64,000 bases of DNA from Halorussus lipolyticus. GTDB lineage: Archaea > Halobacteriota > Halobacteria > Halobacteriales > Haladaptataceae. Under the pieces are notes generated by a model. It ran no database searches and was not told where the DNA came from. It saw nothing but the letters and a program-made list of their open reading frames with translations. The position numbers were made by a program, and so were the translations under genes. Below, piece after piece: positions 18,755 through 28,155 of the stretch; the stretch's first letter is position 1, and each line of letters starts with the position of its first letter. The DNA is taken from positions 620,001-684,000 of the forward strand of contig NZ_CP119804.1 in NCBI RefSeq assembly GCF_029338375.1. Reading direction: 5' to 3'.

Positions 18755-20401
18755 ATGGTTCAGTTGCCTCCGTGGGTGCCCGCGCCGGAACAGGTCGCTA
18801 TCCCGCTGGCGGTCCTGCTGTCGCTCGCGCTGGCGCGCCGACTCGACGGCCCGAGCGGTCGGTGGGGCCAGCGACTCCGGTCGCGGTTTCTCCTCGGAGT
18901 TCCGTGGGGCACGCTCGTCTCGGCGCTGGGCGTCCTCGCGGTCTACCTGTTCGTCCAGCAGGGGTGGAGCCACTGGCGCAGTCCCGTCACGCTCCCGTTC
19001 TCGTCGTGGTCGTACCTCTACCCGGTCGGGTGGCTGTTCGCGCCGTTCTCCCACTCCGGGCCGGGCCACCTGCTCGGCAACCTCACGACCACGCTCGCCG
19101 TTGCGCCCCTCGCGGAGTACTTCTTCAGCCACTACCCCACCAAGCGCGGCGAGAATCCATTTTTCTCCCGGACCTCGAACCCATGGATTCGCGCGTTCGT
19201 CCTCTTTCCGGCGGGCGTGGCGCTGGTCGGCCTCGCAACCAGCCTGTTCTCGTGGGGACCGATAATCGGGTTCTCGGGCGTCGTGTTCGCCTTCGTCGGG
19301 TTCGCGCTGGTCCGATACCCCCTGATGACCGTGGTCGCCGTCTCGGCGCAGGGCGCGATTCGGACCGCCTACCGCGCGCTCCGGAATCCGACGATTACGG
19401 GGTCGGCCTCGCCGAGTTTCGGCGACCCGTGGTGGTTCGGCATCGCGGTTCAGGGCCACGTGTTGGGTCTCCTGCTAGGCATCCTGCTCGGGGTCACGGT
19501 CCTCTACCGGCGGCGAGAGCGCGTCGGCGCGCTCCGTATCTGGACCGGGGCGGTCCTCCTCGGCATGTCGATGAGCCTCTGGGCGCTCTGGTGGTACCGC
19601 GGCGAGAGCACCTACGTCCTCTACCGAGGAGCAGGCGTGGTCTTCGTGGTCGGACTCGCGGCGCTGACGACCGTCGCGGCGACCGCCGACCGTCGGCCCA
19701 TCTTCGGCGACGTCTCCCACCAGCAGGTCGGCCTGCTCGCGCTTCTGCTCCCCTTGGCGGTCATGGTCGGTGTCGCCGTCCCGGTCAACCTCACCGCGGT
19801 CGGTGACGCCGGGGTGCCGGGCGACGGTCCCGCAATCGAGGCCGACGGCTACAACGTCACCTACGCCGAGGGCGTCCAGAACCAGAAGGTCTCGGCCATC
19901 GACGTGTCGCTGTTCGGCGAGACGACGAACGTGACCACGAGCGGCGTCATCGTGGTCAACGACGACCGCGAAATCTGGGCCACGACCGTCTCGAAGGGCA
20001 GACTCGCGTTCACCGGGCGCGTCCGGGTCCGGGTCGGCGGCGTCGGGTGGTCGGAGGTCGTCACGGTCCAGCGCCGTGGCTGGTCGGCCGTCGGCGGCGG
20101 GACGGCCTATCAGGTCCGACTCCGAGGACCGGACGATGGGAACTGGACCACCACGTTCTCGTCGGACCCGGCAATCGCCGAGGCCCGACTCGCCAACCGC
20201 TCGGTCGCGGTGGTCCCCGAGAGCGACCGGTTCGCCCTTCACGTCCTGCGGAACAACTCGACGGTCGCCGACGCGCCGATTCCCGCCCGAGGAGAAGCCG
20301 TGACCCTCTCCGGCATCCGGTTCGAGCGCGAGGGCCGGAAGGTCTTCGCGGCCTTCGAGGGGACCCGCGTCCGGGTCGCGGTCCGCGAGACGTACAACTG
20401 A
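18755..20401 (+). CDS. Rhomboid-family intramembrane serine protease
   Basis: A 548-residue membrane protein. The rhomboid core is clear: HSGPGHLLGN (100-109, with H105 and N109 in the second helix), GFSG with nucleophile S174, and QGHVLGLLLG with H235 completing the Ser-His dyad. Rhomboids cut substrate helices inside the membrane. After the core come further helices to about residue 345, then an outside domain of about 200 residues rich in beta-strand and NxS/T sequons, unusually long for a rhomboid. That tail may bind or present substrates, which is inference. Confidence 0.9.
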   Translation: MVQLPPWVPAPEQVAIPLAVLLSLALARRLDGPSGRWGQRLRSRFLLGVPWGTLVSALGVLAVYLFVQQGWSHWRSPVTLPFSSWSYLYPVGWLFAPFSHSGPGHLLGNLTTTLAVAPLAEYFFSHYPTKRGENPFFSRTSNPWIRAFVLFPAGVALVGLATSLFSWGPIIGFSGVVFAFVGFALVRYPLMTVVAVSAQGAIRTAYRALRNPTITGSASPSFGDPWWFGIAVQGHVLGLLLGILLGVTVLYRRRERVGALRIWTGAVLLGMSMSLWALWWYRGESTYVLYRGAGVVFVVGLAALTTVAATADRRPIFGDVSHQQVGLLALLLPLAVMVGVAVPVNLTAVGDAGVPGDGPAIEADGYNVTYAEGVQNQKVSAIDVSLFGETTNVTTSGVIVVNDDREIWATTVSKGRLAFTGRVRVRVGGVGWSEVVTVQRRGWSAVGGGTAYQVRLRGPDDGNWTTTFSSDPAIAEARLANRSVAVVPESDRFALHVLRNNSTVADAPIPARGEAVTLSGIRFEREGRKVFAAFEGTRVRVAVRETYN

Positions 20402-20464
20402 AACGAGCGTAACGGACAGATTTCGGCCGGTGGAACACGTGCGGTCCTCGGTGGACTGAAAGGG

Positions 20465-20645
20465 CGAGCGTGGCTTGCGGTCACGCGAGCGGAGCGAGTG
20501 TGACCTCGGAAGACGGGGTTTGTCTTCCGGTGTTCAACTTGGTCGTCTCAGCGTGGCCCTATTTCGCGCGCAGAACTGCGCGCGAAATATCCCGCTGAGC
20601 GACCGCAAGCCGCGCGAGGGCTTTCGAGAACAGTACGGTCCTGTT
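20465..20645 (-). repeat. Dispersed repeat B, copy 2 (long form)
   Basis: The outer stem pairs 20472-20482 with 20601-20611 (GGCTTGCGGTC / GACCGCAAGCC). Inside are the GGAAGAC hairpin (20508-20528) and a perfect 13-bp inverted repeat (20561-20573 with 20576-20588). It lies between two convergent genes. Confidence 0.7.
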
Positions 20646-20683
20646 TGCTTCTGCTGTTCCACCAATAGTTCAGAAATTTTCAC

Positions 20684-20836
20684 TCACACCAATCCACCGA
20701 GCGTAATCGCGGTCCCGACGAACACGAGGACCCCGCCGAAACCGAGCGCACCGAACTGAAGCGAGGCGATTCCCACGAGCGTCGTCTGGACGCCGCCGCC
20801 GATGAGTCGGAGCCGAGTTTCGAGGTATTCGTCCAT
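20684..20836 (-). CDS. Small two-helix membrane protein
   Basis: A 50-residue protein: MDEYLETRLRLIGGG, then two hydrophobic stretches (about 17-31 and 33-50) full of Gly. The frame is open upstream, but this ATG gives a compact membrane protein typical of small haloarchaeal genes. It starts 34 nt after the METTL5 stop on the same strand and may be co-transcribed with it. Function unknown. Confidence 0.6.
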   Translation of the reverse strand: MDEYLETRLRLIGGGVQTTLVGIASLQFGALGFGGVLVFVGTAITLGGLV

Positions 20837-20870
20837 ACGGCCTGACACGAACGCCGGGACGAAAACCTTG

Positions 20871-21533
20871 TTACTCCCACCGGATTCGGAAGACCTCGGC
20901 GTCGATGGTCTCGCGCTCGCTGGTCTGGTGGTCGAAGCGCCGGGGCAGGTCGAGTTCCGCCCGGAAAGCGTGGGTGACCGCGCCCTCCTCGTCGTCCGCG
21001 AAGGCCTCCACGAAGTCTTGGCTCCCGGCGTTGTGAATCGAGTAGGAGACGCCCGCAATCTCGCTCGCGGTGGCGAGAAACGCCCGGTCGGCGTGTTCGT
21101 TGCCGGTCTGCGCGCCGAACGGCGGGTTCATCAGGACGGTGGTCTCCTCGCGGGCGAGGGAGGCGGCCGAGTCCGAGACGCAGAGCGGCGCGCGAGTCGC
21201 GTCGGCCAGCACCCAGTCGATTTCGGCCGAGGAGGCCGGCGCGTCCGAGCCAGCGATTCGGGCCTCGTTCTCGCGGGCCTGTTCGAGCGCCGAGGAGTCT
21301 CGGTCAAGGCCCACGACTCTCGCGGGACCGCGGAAGGCCGCGCCGAGCGCCAGCATCCCGGTTCCGGTGCCGAGGTCAAGGACGGTCCGGCCCGCGAGGT
21401 CACCCTGCACGTCGGCGAGGTGGACGAGGTGGGCCGCGAGGTCGGCGGGCGTCGGGTACTGCTCGAACTCGACGCGGGGGTCCCGGAACCCGGAGACGTG
21501 CGACAGTCGGCGCTCCAGCGCGGCCTTGTCCAT
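20871..21533 (-). CDS. METTL5-family N6-adenine methyltransferase
   Basis: A 220-residue SAM-dependent methyltransferase. QYPTP (25-29), the SAM-binding loop DLGTGTG (53-59), LDRD at the end of the second strand and the catalytic NPPF (136-139) are all present. NPPF marks N6-adenine methylation. METTL5 proteins methylate a single adenine in small-subunit rRNA (18S A1832 in human); an archaeal 16S target is an inference. No TRMT112-like partner is adjacent. Confidence 0.9.
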   Translation of the reverse strand: MDKAALERRLSHVSGFRDPRVEFEQYPTPADLAAHLVHLADVQGDLAGRTVLDLGTGTGMLALGAAFRGPARVVGLDRDSSALEQARENEARIAGSDAPASSAEIDWVLADATRAPLCVSDSAASLAREETTVLMNPPFGAQTGNEHADRAFLATASEIAGVSYSIHNAGSQDFVEAFADDEEGAVTHAFRAELDLPRRFDHQTSERETIDAEVFRIRWE

Positions 21534-21699
21534 GCTCGGAGGGAGGTCGGTGGGAAAGGTGAGAGTTTGGGTTTGGTGTGAGAGTGCGGGTTTGTCGTGG
21601 CCTGAATCCGAGCGCGAACAGTAGAACTGCGACCGTGAATGTTTTTGAGGCCCTACTTGCTCTCCGCCACTGCAAACTCAATCGGGACTGTAGCCGTGA

Positions 21700-21950
21700 A
21701 CGTTTCTTGAAGCCCCCGCCCGGTCGCGGTCGCTCTGCGGGATATTTCCGCGCTCTCCGCACCGGAAGACAAACCGCGTCTTCCGAGCCATCGCCTCTCT
21801 CCGTTCGGCGAGACACAGCCCGCGCGGAAATAGTTGCCCGCAGAGACGACCACGGCGTCCGGCCGCCGGAAGACAAACCGCGTCTTCCGAAGTCACGTTC
21901 GCTCCGCTCACGTGACCGCGACCGGGCGGCCCCTTCATCCCGCCCTTCGA
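21700..21950 (+). repeat. Dispersed repeat B, copy 3 (longest form)
   Basis: Bases 21707-21731 are identical to 54548-54572, and 21914-21941 to 54592-54619. The outer stem pairs 21717-21731 with 21914-21928. Between them lie two GGAAGAC hairpins (21764-21784, 21868-21888). It makes up most of the 590-nt gap between METTL5 and the next gene; a partial extra left end sits just upstream, near 21635-21660, and no gene is seen. Confidence 0.75.
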
Positions 21951-22127
21951 TTGATTCGCCGAGCGCGTCCCGGCGGTTGGTCAGCGAGGCGTTCGCTGGC
22001 GGTTGGTCGGCCGAGTGTCGCGTCTCGGTGCGTGCGCCGAGCCGCTTGCTTTCGAGTGGTTTATTATTGCTTTAGAAATCAGAAATACTACTTTTAGAAA
22101 TAATAATATATGCGAAGACCTGCGTCG

Positions 22128-22529
22128 TCAGTCGTCGAGCGTGATGGGACCGGCCACGTCGAGGGTGACGCCCTCTCTGCGGGCGCGCTCCGCGACGGCC
22201 GCCAGCGCGGGCCGGACCTTCGACTCGTCGCCCACGCTGTCGAACTCGACCGTGACGATACTCGCGCCGAGGAAAGCGGCGGCCTGCACGTACTCCCGAA
22301 CCCGGTCGGCCTCGTCTTGGGTGGCGAACGAGCAGTCCTCGCCGAAGCAGGCGTCAACGACGATGCGAGCGGGCACGAGGTCGTCGGCATCGAGTTCGCG
22401 CTGGAGTTCCCGAAGGCTCTCGGGCGCGGTCGAGGGAATCGATTCGGCGTCGAGGCTGACGGGCGTGAGGTCCTCGACGCGACAGCGTTCGATTGCGGTT
22501 CGGACGTCGGCGGAGCGAGTGGCGCTCAT
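22128..22529 (-). CDS. Conserved-looking unknown protein, TIM-barrel-like fragment
   Basis: A protein of 133 residues with no firm family. It has RIVVDACFGEDCSF with two close Cys, then AAAFLGASIVTVEFD and ERARREGVTLDV. That order of helix, GASIVTV strand, helix and GVTLDV strand resembles the last strands of a sugar-isomerase-like TIM barrel, but the protein is too short to be a whole barrel. A short strand-helix fold is equally likely. It is divergent from the Tat esterase gene, with about 165 nt of AT-rich promoter DNA between. Confidence 0.6.
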   Translation of the reverse strand: MSATRSADVRTAIERCRVEDLTPVSLDAESIPSTAPESLRELQRELDADDLVPARIVVDACFGEDCSFATQDEADRVREYVQAAAFLGASIVTVEFDSVGDESKVRPALAAVAERARREGVTLDVAGPITLDD

Positions 22530-22663
22530 CGTTACCAGTCAATACACATGCCTCATACAAAAAGGTTAGTAAATGCGTAGTAGTAATAGAGCGTGAGCGC
22601 ACAGACGGTGACAGGATTCTAACCTGCCGAAACCGAAGTCTAGTTTAGAATCTCACGATTAAA

Positions 22664-22673
22664 TTTAATATAG
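22664..22673 (+). promoter_or_regulatory. TATA box of the Tat esterase gene
   Basis: TTTAATATAG is centred 27 nt before the ATG at 22695, so the transcript is probably leaderless. Confidence 0.6.
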
Positions 22674-22694
22674 TTCAATCCGTCCGAAACGACC

Positions 22695-23609
22695 ATGCGA
22701 ACGAATGGCAACGAGGCTGACGAGGACGCCCAAAAACCCCGAGCGACGCGCCGAGCGGTCCTGCGCGGGACTGCCGTCGCGGCCGGTCTGGCCGGATTCG
22801 CCGGGTCTGCGTCCGCGTTCGAGGGCGACGACGGCGACATCACCGGTCCCGCGGACTTCCCGCGGGCGACCACCCGAGGACACTTCGACATCCACTGGTG
22901 GTACGGCGACCAGTTGACCGACGGCCACACCGCGTGGGACTACAGCACGACCGGCGACATCCCCGGTTACGGCACCAGTCCAGTCCCCGAGGAGGTCGTC
23001 ATCTCGGTCCACGGGTGGCGAGTCGCGCCGGAGGACGCCCCCGACCACTTCGCCACGGTGAAGCAGTCGCTCCGGGACAACGGCTACGACCACCCCGTCA
23101 TCGGATTCAGTTACGACTCCGACACCAGCACCGACAACTGGTGGCCGACCACCGACATCGCCGAGCGAAACGGCAAGAAACTCGCGAACTTCCTCACCTA
23201 CTACGTCTCCAAGACCGGGGCGCAGGTCCGCCTCATCGGTCACTCGATGGGTGGCCGGGTCGTCGCCTCGACTATCAAGGAACTCAACGGACTGGACAAG
23301 CCCAACAACCTCGCGTCGGCGACGTTCCTCGGCGCGGCGGTGGACAACGACGCCGTTTCGTGGGAGGGCGAGTACGGCGACGACATCGCCGCGGTCGGCG
23401 CGGATGTCCACAACTACTGGAAGTCCGACGACGACGTGCTGAACTGGGCCTACTCGACCGGCGAGTTCGACTCCGCGGTCGGCGAGGAGGGCGCGGAAGG
23501 TTCGACGCCCGCCAACTACACCGACCACAACGTGGACTACGTGCCCGACCACTTCTCGTACCATCAACCCGGCGAGGGCTGTATGTCGGAAGTCGTCTCG
23601 GACTTCTGA
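22695..23609 (+). CDS. Tat-exported alpha/beta hydrolase (esterase/lipase-like)
   Basis: A 304-residue secreted hydrolase. The N-terminus has a twin-arginine signal (ATRRAVLRGTAVAAGLAGFAG) and an SASA-type cleavage site near residue 41. The mature part carries the oxyanion strand VVISVHGW, the nucleophile elbow GHSMG with S184, and a late His-rich tail (DHFSYHQPGEG) that may supply the catalytic His. Substrates are likely esters or lipids outside the cell; which is unknown. Tat export of folded enzymes is usual in haloarchaea. Confidence 0.85.
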   Translation: MRTNGNEADEDAQKPRATRRAVLRGTAVAAGLAGFAGSASAFEGDDGDITGPADFPRATTRGHFDIHWWYGDQLTDGHTAWDYSTTGDIPGYGTSPVPEEVVISVHGWRVAPEDAPDHFATVKQSLRDNGYDHPVIGFSYDSDTSTDNWWPTTDIAERNGKKLANFLTYYVSKTGAQVRLIGHSMGGRVVASTIKELNGLDKPNNLASATFLGAAVDNDAVSWEGEYGDDIAAVGADVHNYWKSDDDVLNWAYSTGEFDSAVGEEGAEGSTPANYTDHNVDYVPDHFSYHQPGEGCMSEVVSDF

Positions 23610-23636
23610 GACCGCAAAAAACAGCGCGTCAGGCGC

Positions 23637-24674
23637 TTACCACGTGCCGTGGAACGTGTCGAACGAGAGGTCTTCGAGGGGTTTGTTCCCCACGGCGATT
23701 TCGTACTCGCCGGGGGTCAGCATCGGCTTGTGGAACTGCGGGCCGTCGTCGGTCGTGATTCGCGGGCATCCGGTGTTGACGAAGGCGTCCATGTCGAAGT
23801 TCCGGAGGCGGTCGGGCGTCACCTCGTCCATCGTGATGAGGTAGGCGTCGTCGTTGTTCTCCAGAATCTCCTCGGCCTGCTCCCAGCGACCCTGCCCGAT
23901 TTTGGTGCAGAAGATGACGCCCCACTTCTCGGCGTCCATCGCCTTGTGGACCGATGCGTAACGCTGTTTCAGGAACTTCTCGGTGTCGGCAATCGTGACG
24001 ACGTTGTTCACGGGGTCGGCGATGACGACTTTCTTGTCGGGATGCTCCATGGCGAGGCCAAGGGGATGGAACTTCCCGCCGCCGACGTACAGCACTTGGT
24101 CGGCGTCGATGTCGGCGCTGGCGTAGTTGCATCCGAGGACCTGCCCCTCGTGGGTGAGTCGGTCGTCGCCCCGGCGAGTGTGAACGTCGTAGCCCTTCTC
24201 GCCCAGCCATTCTTTCATGTCCTCGAACTGGTTCATGTGCTGGGCGGTGGTGACGAGGCCAACGTCGTCCTCGGGGAGTTCTTCGAGGGCCTCCTCCATG
24301 ATGGGGAACACGTCCACGTTCGAGAACAGCGGGACGTAGATTACCTTGTCCGTGTTCTTCATCGGCGAGTGGCCGAAGTGGACGAACACGTCGGTGCGCT
24401 TCATCAGGAAGGTGTCGAGGTCGCAGGCCCCGTAACAGGGCTGGCCCGAAATCATCACGGTCACGTCGTCGGGCACCAACTCGCGGATGTCGTCGGCGAC
24501 CTGCGGACCGCGACGCTTGAGTCCCTCGGGGAACTGGAGACCGACCTTGGTGGCGTCGCGCTCCTCGACCGCCTCCACGATGCGGTCGAGTTCGTAGTCC
24601 CACTCCCGGTCGTGCTTCAGCGACATCCCGGTGTTTCGGAGGTCTCCCTCGCTGTACTCGCTGTCTTGGCTCAT
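23637..24674 (-). CDS. dph2: Diphthamide biosynthesis enzyme Dph2
   Basis: Dph2 makes the first step of diphthamide on elongation factor 2: it moves a 3-amino-3-carboxypropyl group from SAM to a His, using a [4Fe-4S] cluster in a non-standard radical reaction. The 345-residue protein has the three spread cluster Cys as C84 (in CYGACD), C182 (LGCNY) and C303 (NTGCPRI), with spacing like the Pyrococcus enzyme. The start at 24674 has TATA-like CCTTAAACGT 27 nt upstream; the frame is open further but crosses this promoter. It is divergent from the YlbF gene. Confidence 0.93.
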   Translation of the reverse strand: MSQDSEYSEGDLRNTGMSLKHDREWDYELDRIVEAVEERDATKVGLQFPEGLKRRGPQVADDIRELVPDDVTVMISGQPCYGACDLDTFLMKRTDVFVHFGHSPMKNTDKVIYVPLFSNVDVFPIMEEALEELPEDDVGLVTTAQHMNQFEDMKEWLGEKGYDVHTRRGDDRLTHEGQVLGCNYASADIDADQVLYVGGGKFHPLGLAMEHPDKKVVIADPVNNVVTIADTEKFLKQRYASVHKAMDAEKWGVIFCTKIGQGRWEQAEEILENNDDAYLITMDEVTPDRLRNFDMDAFVNTGCPRITTDDGPQFHKPMLTPGEYEIAVGNKPLEDLSFDTFHGTW

Positions 24675-24696
24675 TGGAACTGTTTTGTTCGCGGGG

Positions 24697-24706
24697 ACGT
24701 TTAAGG
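24697..24706 (-). promoter_or_regulatory. dph2 TATA box
   Basis: CCTTAAACGT on the minus strand is centred 27 nt from the dph2 start codon. The oppositely facing YlbF promoter (24762-24769) shares this 119-nt gap. Confidence 0.6.
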
Positions 24707-24761
24707 ACGGTGTTCTCTCGCGGACTGAAATTTCGACCCGACTGGCGAAGTATCCGGCAGG

Positions 24762-24769
24762 TCTAAAAC
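24762..24769 (+). promoter_or_regulatory. TATA box of the YlbF-family gene
   Basis: TCTAAAAC is centred 28 nt before the ATG at 24794. Confidence 0.5.
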
Positions 24770-24793
24770 GCCACAGTCCCAACCCGAATACAC

Positions 24794-25195
24794 ATGAGCA
24801 TCGAAACTGAGGCCGACGGCGAGGCGACTGAACTCGCTCGCGTCGAAGAACTCGCAGGGGAACTCGGCGAGGCAATCGCCCAGACGCCCGAGTACCAGAA
24901 GTTCGAGGAGACCAAGCAGGCCGTCGAGGACGACGACGAGGCCCAAGAGAAGGTCGAGGAGTTCGAGCAACTCCGCCAAGAGTTCATGCTCGCCCGCCAG
25001 ACCGGCGAGGCCACCCAAGAGGACGTCAAGAAGGTCCAGCAGGCCCAACAGGAGCTTCACTCCCTGCCGGTGATGGACGAGTACCTCCAAGCCCAAGAGG
25101 ACCTCGAAGCCCGACTCGAAGCCCTCAACGACGCCATTTCGGAGCCGCTGGCAGTGGACTTCAGCGACCAGTCCAGCGGTTGCTGTGAAGACTAA
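24794..25195 (+). CDS. YlbF/YmcA-family protein
   Basis: A helical, very acidic protein of 133 residues. ELGEAIAQTPEYQKFEETKQ is the family opening, followed by two more long helices. In Bacillus, YlbF with YmcA and YaaT forms a complex that steers RNase Y and development. Archaeal members have no established role. The protein ends in SSGCCED; the paired Cys could bind a metal or cluster, as in the Fe-S containing Bacillus complex, but this is inference. Confidence 0.85.
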   Translation: MSIETEADGEATELARVEELAGELGEAIAQTPEYQKFEETKQAVEDDDEAQEKVEEFEQLRQEFMLARQTGEATQEDVKKVQQAQQELHSLPVMDEYLQAQEDLEARLEALNDAISEPLAVDFSDQSSGCCED

Positions 25196-25312
25196 CTGAC
25201 GCCGGACCGGTCGATTTCTGGTCGTTCGACCGCCGCGATTTTTCGATTCGTTTCCGAAATCTGGCAACGACGCCTAAGTCTCCCGAGAGTGAGTGGTAAC
25301 ACGGTGGGAATT

Positions 25313-26767
25313 ATGGTAGGCGATAACAGAACCGAGAGTGACGAGGCGCGTATCGACAGCGAGACGCATCGAGAGAGCGACGACGACAAGAACGTCACGA
25401 CCGACCGTGAGACGATTCGGACGTGGATAGAGGACAGCGGGGCCAAGCCCGGCTATCGCACCACCGACGCCGGCGACCGAGAACCCTACATCTACTACCC
25501 CGGCGAGGAGGACGACGAAAACGTCGAGGAGACCGACTGGGACGACTTCCACCGCGACTTCGACGACCACGAACTGGCGCTGGTCCGCCACGCCGACCGA
25601 CCCAAAGAAGGTAGGGAGCAGTTCGAACTCGTGGACCGAACCGAGGCCATCGAGCGCGCCACGCTGGACGACAGAGAGGTCGAACAGGCCCTGATGGAGG
25701 GCGAGACGGTCGAGACCCAAATCACCGAGACCAAGGTCATCGAGAAGACGGTCCAAGAGACCGAGACGATAGAGAGCAAGGTCGTGGACAGCGAAATCGT
25801 CCGCGACGAGATTATCGACACCGAACTCGTCCGGCGGGAAATCGTGGGCATCCACATCGGCGAGAACGAGGAGGGAATCGCCATCGTGGAGGACAGCGAG
25901 AGCGCCGGGTGGGAGGACGACGTGCAGGAAATCGACGTGACCGAGCGCGAAATCATCACGTTGGACGTGGACGAGACCCGCGAGGTCACCCGCGAACTCA
26001 TCGAGCGCAAGACCGTCGAGAGCAGGGTCGTGGACCACGACGTCGAGGAGACCGAGACCGTCGAGTCCGACACGCTCGAAAGTCGGGTGGACCTCGAAGG
26101 TGTCCAGCGCAACGTCCTCGAAAGCGACCTCCTCGGCGGCCGCATCGAAACCGACGAGGCCATCGAGAGCGGGCACGTCGAGAGCGAATTCACCGACGAG
26201 GGGACAATCGAGACCCACCTCTACGAGCGCCGCATCGTGGAGGACGAGGTGGTGGACCGCAAGCGACTCACCTTCGAGTTGACCGACGAGGCGCTGATGG
26301 ACAGCGAGACCATCGACTCGAAACTGGTCGAGACCATGCTCATCGGCTCCGACGCGACCGAGGAGTTCGCCGAGGGCGAGCGCATCGACGCCGAGGGCAT
26401 CCGCATCGACCGCGACGAGACGACTGCGACGGCGACACCGGAGTCCTCGACTGCGGACGCCGAAACGGCCGAGACCACGATGGGGGACGAGACGATGGGC
26501 GACGAAACGGTGGTCGAGGACGAGGCCGTCACGCTGGACGACGACGACGTGGGCAAGGACGTGGTGGACGCCAACGACGAGAAGGTCGGCGTCGTCACCG
26601 AGGTAGACGAGGACGCCAACCGACTCTACGTGGACCCGAACCCCGGACTGGCCCAGCGCGTCAAGACCCGACTCGGCTGGGAGGGTCACGACGACGACGC
26701 CTACTCGGTCGAACCCGACCGAATCTCGAAAATCGACGACGATTACGTCCACCTCCGGAGTATGTAG
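25313..26767 (+). CDS. Acidic repeat protein with C-terminal PRC-barrel domain
   Basis: A protein of 484 residues. A charged N-terminal domain (to about 105) is followed by a long array where Val/Ile recurs about every five residues between Glu/Asp/Arg (TVETQITETKVIEKTVQETE; SKVVDSEIVRDEIIDTELVR). This predicts a long beta-helix- or solenoid-like rod. A Thr/Glu linker precedes the PRC barrel (GKDVVDANDEKVGVVTEVDE onward). PRC barrels occur in ribosome maturation and archaeal cell division proteins. ATG 25313 follows GGTGG and lies about 36 nt after CCTAAGT; GTG 25289 is the alternative. Function unknown. Confidence 0.75.
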   Translation: MVGDNRTESDEARIDSETHRESDDDKNVTTDRETIRTWIEDSGAKPGYRTTDAGDREPYIYYPGEEDDENVEETDWDDFHRDFDDHELALVRHADRPKEGREQFELVDRTEAIERATLDDREVEQALMEGETVETQITETKVIEKTVQETETIESKVVDSEIVRDEIIDTELVRREIVGIHIGENEEGIAIVEDSESAGWEDDVQEIDVTEREIITLDVDETREVTRELIERKTVESRVVDHDVEETETVESDTLESRVDLEGVQRNVLESDLLGGRIETDEAIESGHVESEFTDEGTIETHLYERRIVEDEVVDRKRLTFELTDEALMDSETIDSKLVETMLIGSDATEEFAEGERIDAEGIRIDRDETTATATPESSTADAETAETTMGDETMGDETVVEDEAVTLDDDDVGKDVVDANDEKVGVVTEVDEDANRLYVDPNPGLAQRVKTRLGWEGHDDDAYSVEPDRISKIDDDYVHLRSM

Positions 26768-26844
26768 CTCGGTGCTGAGAGACGAGAGAACCAGCGTCGC
26801 CGCGAAGAACAACACTTACCTCTTTTCTGGGCCGATTGGACGAC

Positions 26845-27678
26845 ATGGCAATCCACAGCGACTGGGGAGACTGGCTCCCGCGAGCGGTCGAGGACGCCGA
26901 CCCCGAGGGCATCGCGGTCTGGTACCTCGGCTGTAACGGCTTCGTGCTGAAAGCCGAGGAGACCACCCTCTACATCGACCCCTACCTCGGGACCGGCGAC
27001 CCGCCCCGAACCGTCCGGATGGTCCCGGTGCCCTTCGACCCCGAGGACGTGGCCGAGGCCGACGCCGTGCTGGCGACCCACGAACACACCGACCACGTTC
27101 ACGGCCCGAGTCAGGCCCCCATCCTCGAATCGACCGGCGCGACCTTCTACGCGCCCGACGACAGCCTCGCGGTCGCCCGCGACGACGAGAACTGGACCGA
27201 CGAGTGGGACGTAGACGACTCCCAATTCGAGGAGGTCGCGGAGGGCGACACCTTCGAGGTCGGCGCGTTCACGATTCACGTCGAACCCGCCCACGACCCC
27301 GACGCGACTCACCCCGTGAGCTACGTCGTGGAGTACGACGGTCGAACCTTCTTCCACGGCGGCGACACCAAGCCGAGCGACGAGTTCGAGCGACTGGGCG
27401 ACGAGTACGACATCAACCTCGGCGTGCTGGCGTTCGGGAGCGTCGGTCAGATTCCGGACAAGGAGACCCGCGAACCCAAGCGCACCCGGTGGTACAACGA
27501 CGAGAATCAGGCCGTCGAGTCTGCCAGCGCCCTCCGGTTCGACCGGTTCCTGCCGAGCCACTGGGATATGTGGAAGGGCCTGACCGCGGACCCGACCGCG
27601 CTCCACGACCACGTTCGGAGCTTCGAGTACCCCGAGCGACTGGAAATCGCCGAAATCGGTGATAGAGTGGACCTCTGA
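26845..27678 (+). CDS. MBL-fold metal-dependent hydrolase
   Basis: A 277-residue metallo-beta-lactamase-fold protein. Metal motif THEHTDHVHG (H79, H81, D83, H84) is followed by the second-site residues in HVEPAHDPD, HGGDTKPS and a late SHWDMW. The layout resembles UlaG-like hydrolases, which cleave lactones or phosphodiesters. The substrate is unknown. ATG 26845 is preferred to TTG 26836; CACTTACC lies about 27-30 nt upstream. It is the last gene before the repeat-filled gap. Confidence 0.85.
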   Translation: MAIHSDWGDWLPRAVEDADPEGIAVWYLGCNGFVLKAEETTLYIDPYLGTGDPPRTVRMVPVPFDPEDVAEADAVLATHEHTDHVHGPSQAPILESTGATFYAPDDSLAVARDDENWTDEWDVDDSQFEEVAEGDTFEVGAFTIHVEPAHDPDATHPVSYVVEYDGRTFFHGGDTKPSDEFERLGDEYDINLGVLAFGSVGQIPDKETREPKRTRWYNDENQAVESASALRFDRFLPSHWDMWKGLTADPTALHDHVRSFEYPERLEIAEIGDRVDL

Positions 27679-27935
27679 ATCGGGAGAGTCCGCGATTTCT
27701 TCTGCGTCGATGCCGGTTGTTTCCTGTTATTCGAGGGAGTCCCGAATCCCCAAATCCACCGAGTTAGCTACTGGTCGAGCATCGGAAGACCGCACAGCAC
27801 CGCACCGCCGACCGAAAAGAAATAAAAATATTCCTTAGATATAGAAAATTAGGTCCTAGAAACACATTTTCATTTCCGGGATGACGCCAAGGTTCAAATC
27901 CGAAGCCGAGGCCAATTCTCCTCGGACGTTTCGAG

Positions 27936-28025
27936 CGGTCACGCGAGCGGTGCGAGTGTGATTTCGGAAGACACGGTTTGTCTTCCGGTGGTCACCCAGA
28001 GTCGGGGGCGGGGACCGCCAGTCCG
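27936..28025 (-). repeat. Dispersed repeat B, copy 4 (half form)
   Basis: Only the right half of the element: the GCGGTCACGCGAGCGG module, the GGAAGAC hairpin (27966-27986) and a GGGGACCGCCAGT tail shared with copy 5. Apart from this and some AT-rich DNA, the 477-nt gap holds no gene I can support. Confidence 0.6.
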
Positions 28026-28155
28026 ACTAACCGGAGACGGCCGAGCCAAAAATCACGCCGGTTTCGAGGGTCAAGGAGTCGTTAGTCTGGCCGCCGCCGC
28101 CGCACCTGCGCCGACGCCGTGTTTCCACGGACACCTCACCGCACCTCACCTCACC

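Noticed and set aside
27850..27860. TTAGGTCCTAG, similar to the iron box
   Set aside because: Spacing is one base instead of four and the second arm is wrong.
27888..27910. GGTTCAAATCC, like a tRNA T-loop
   Set aside because: The flanking bases do not form a T-stem or acceptor stem, so no tRNA is supported.
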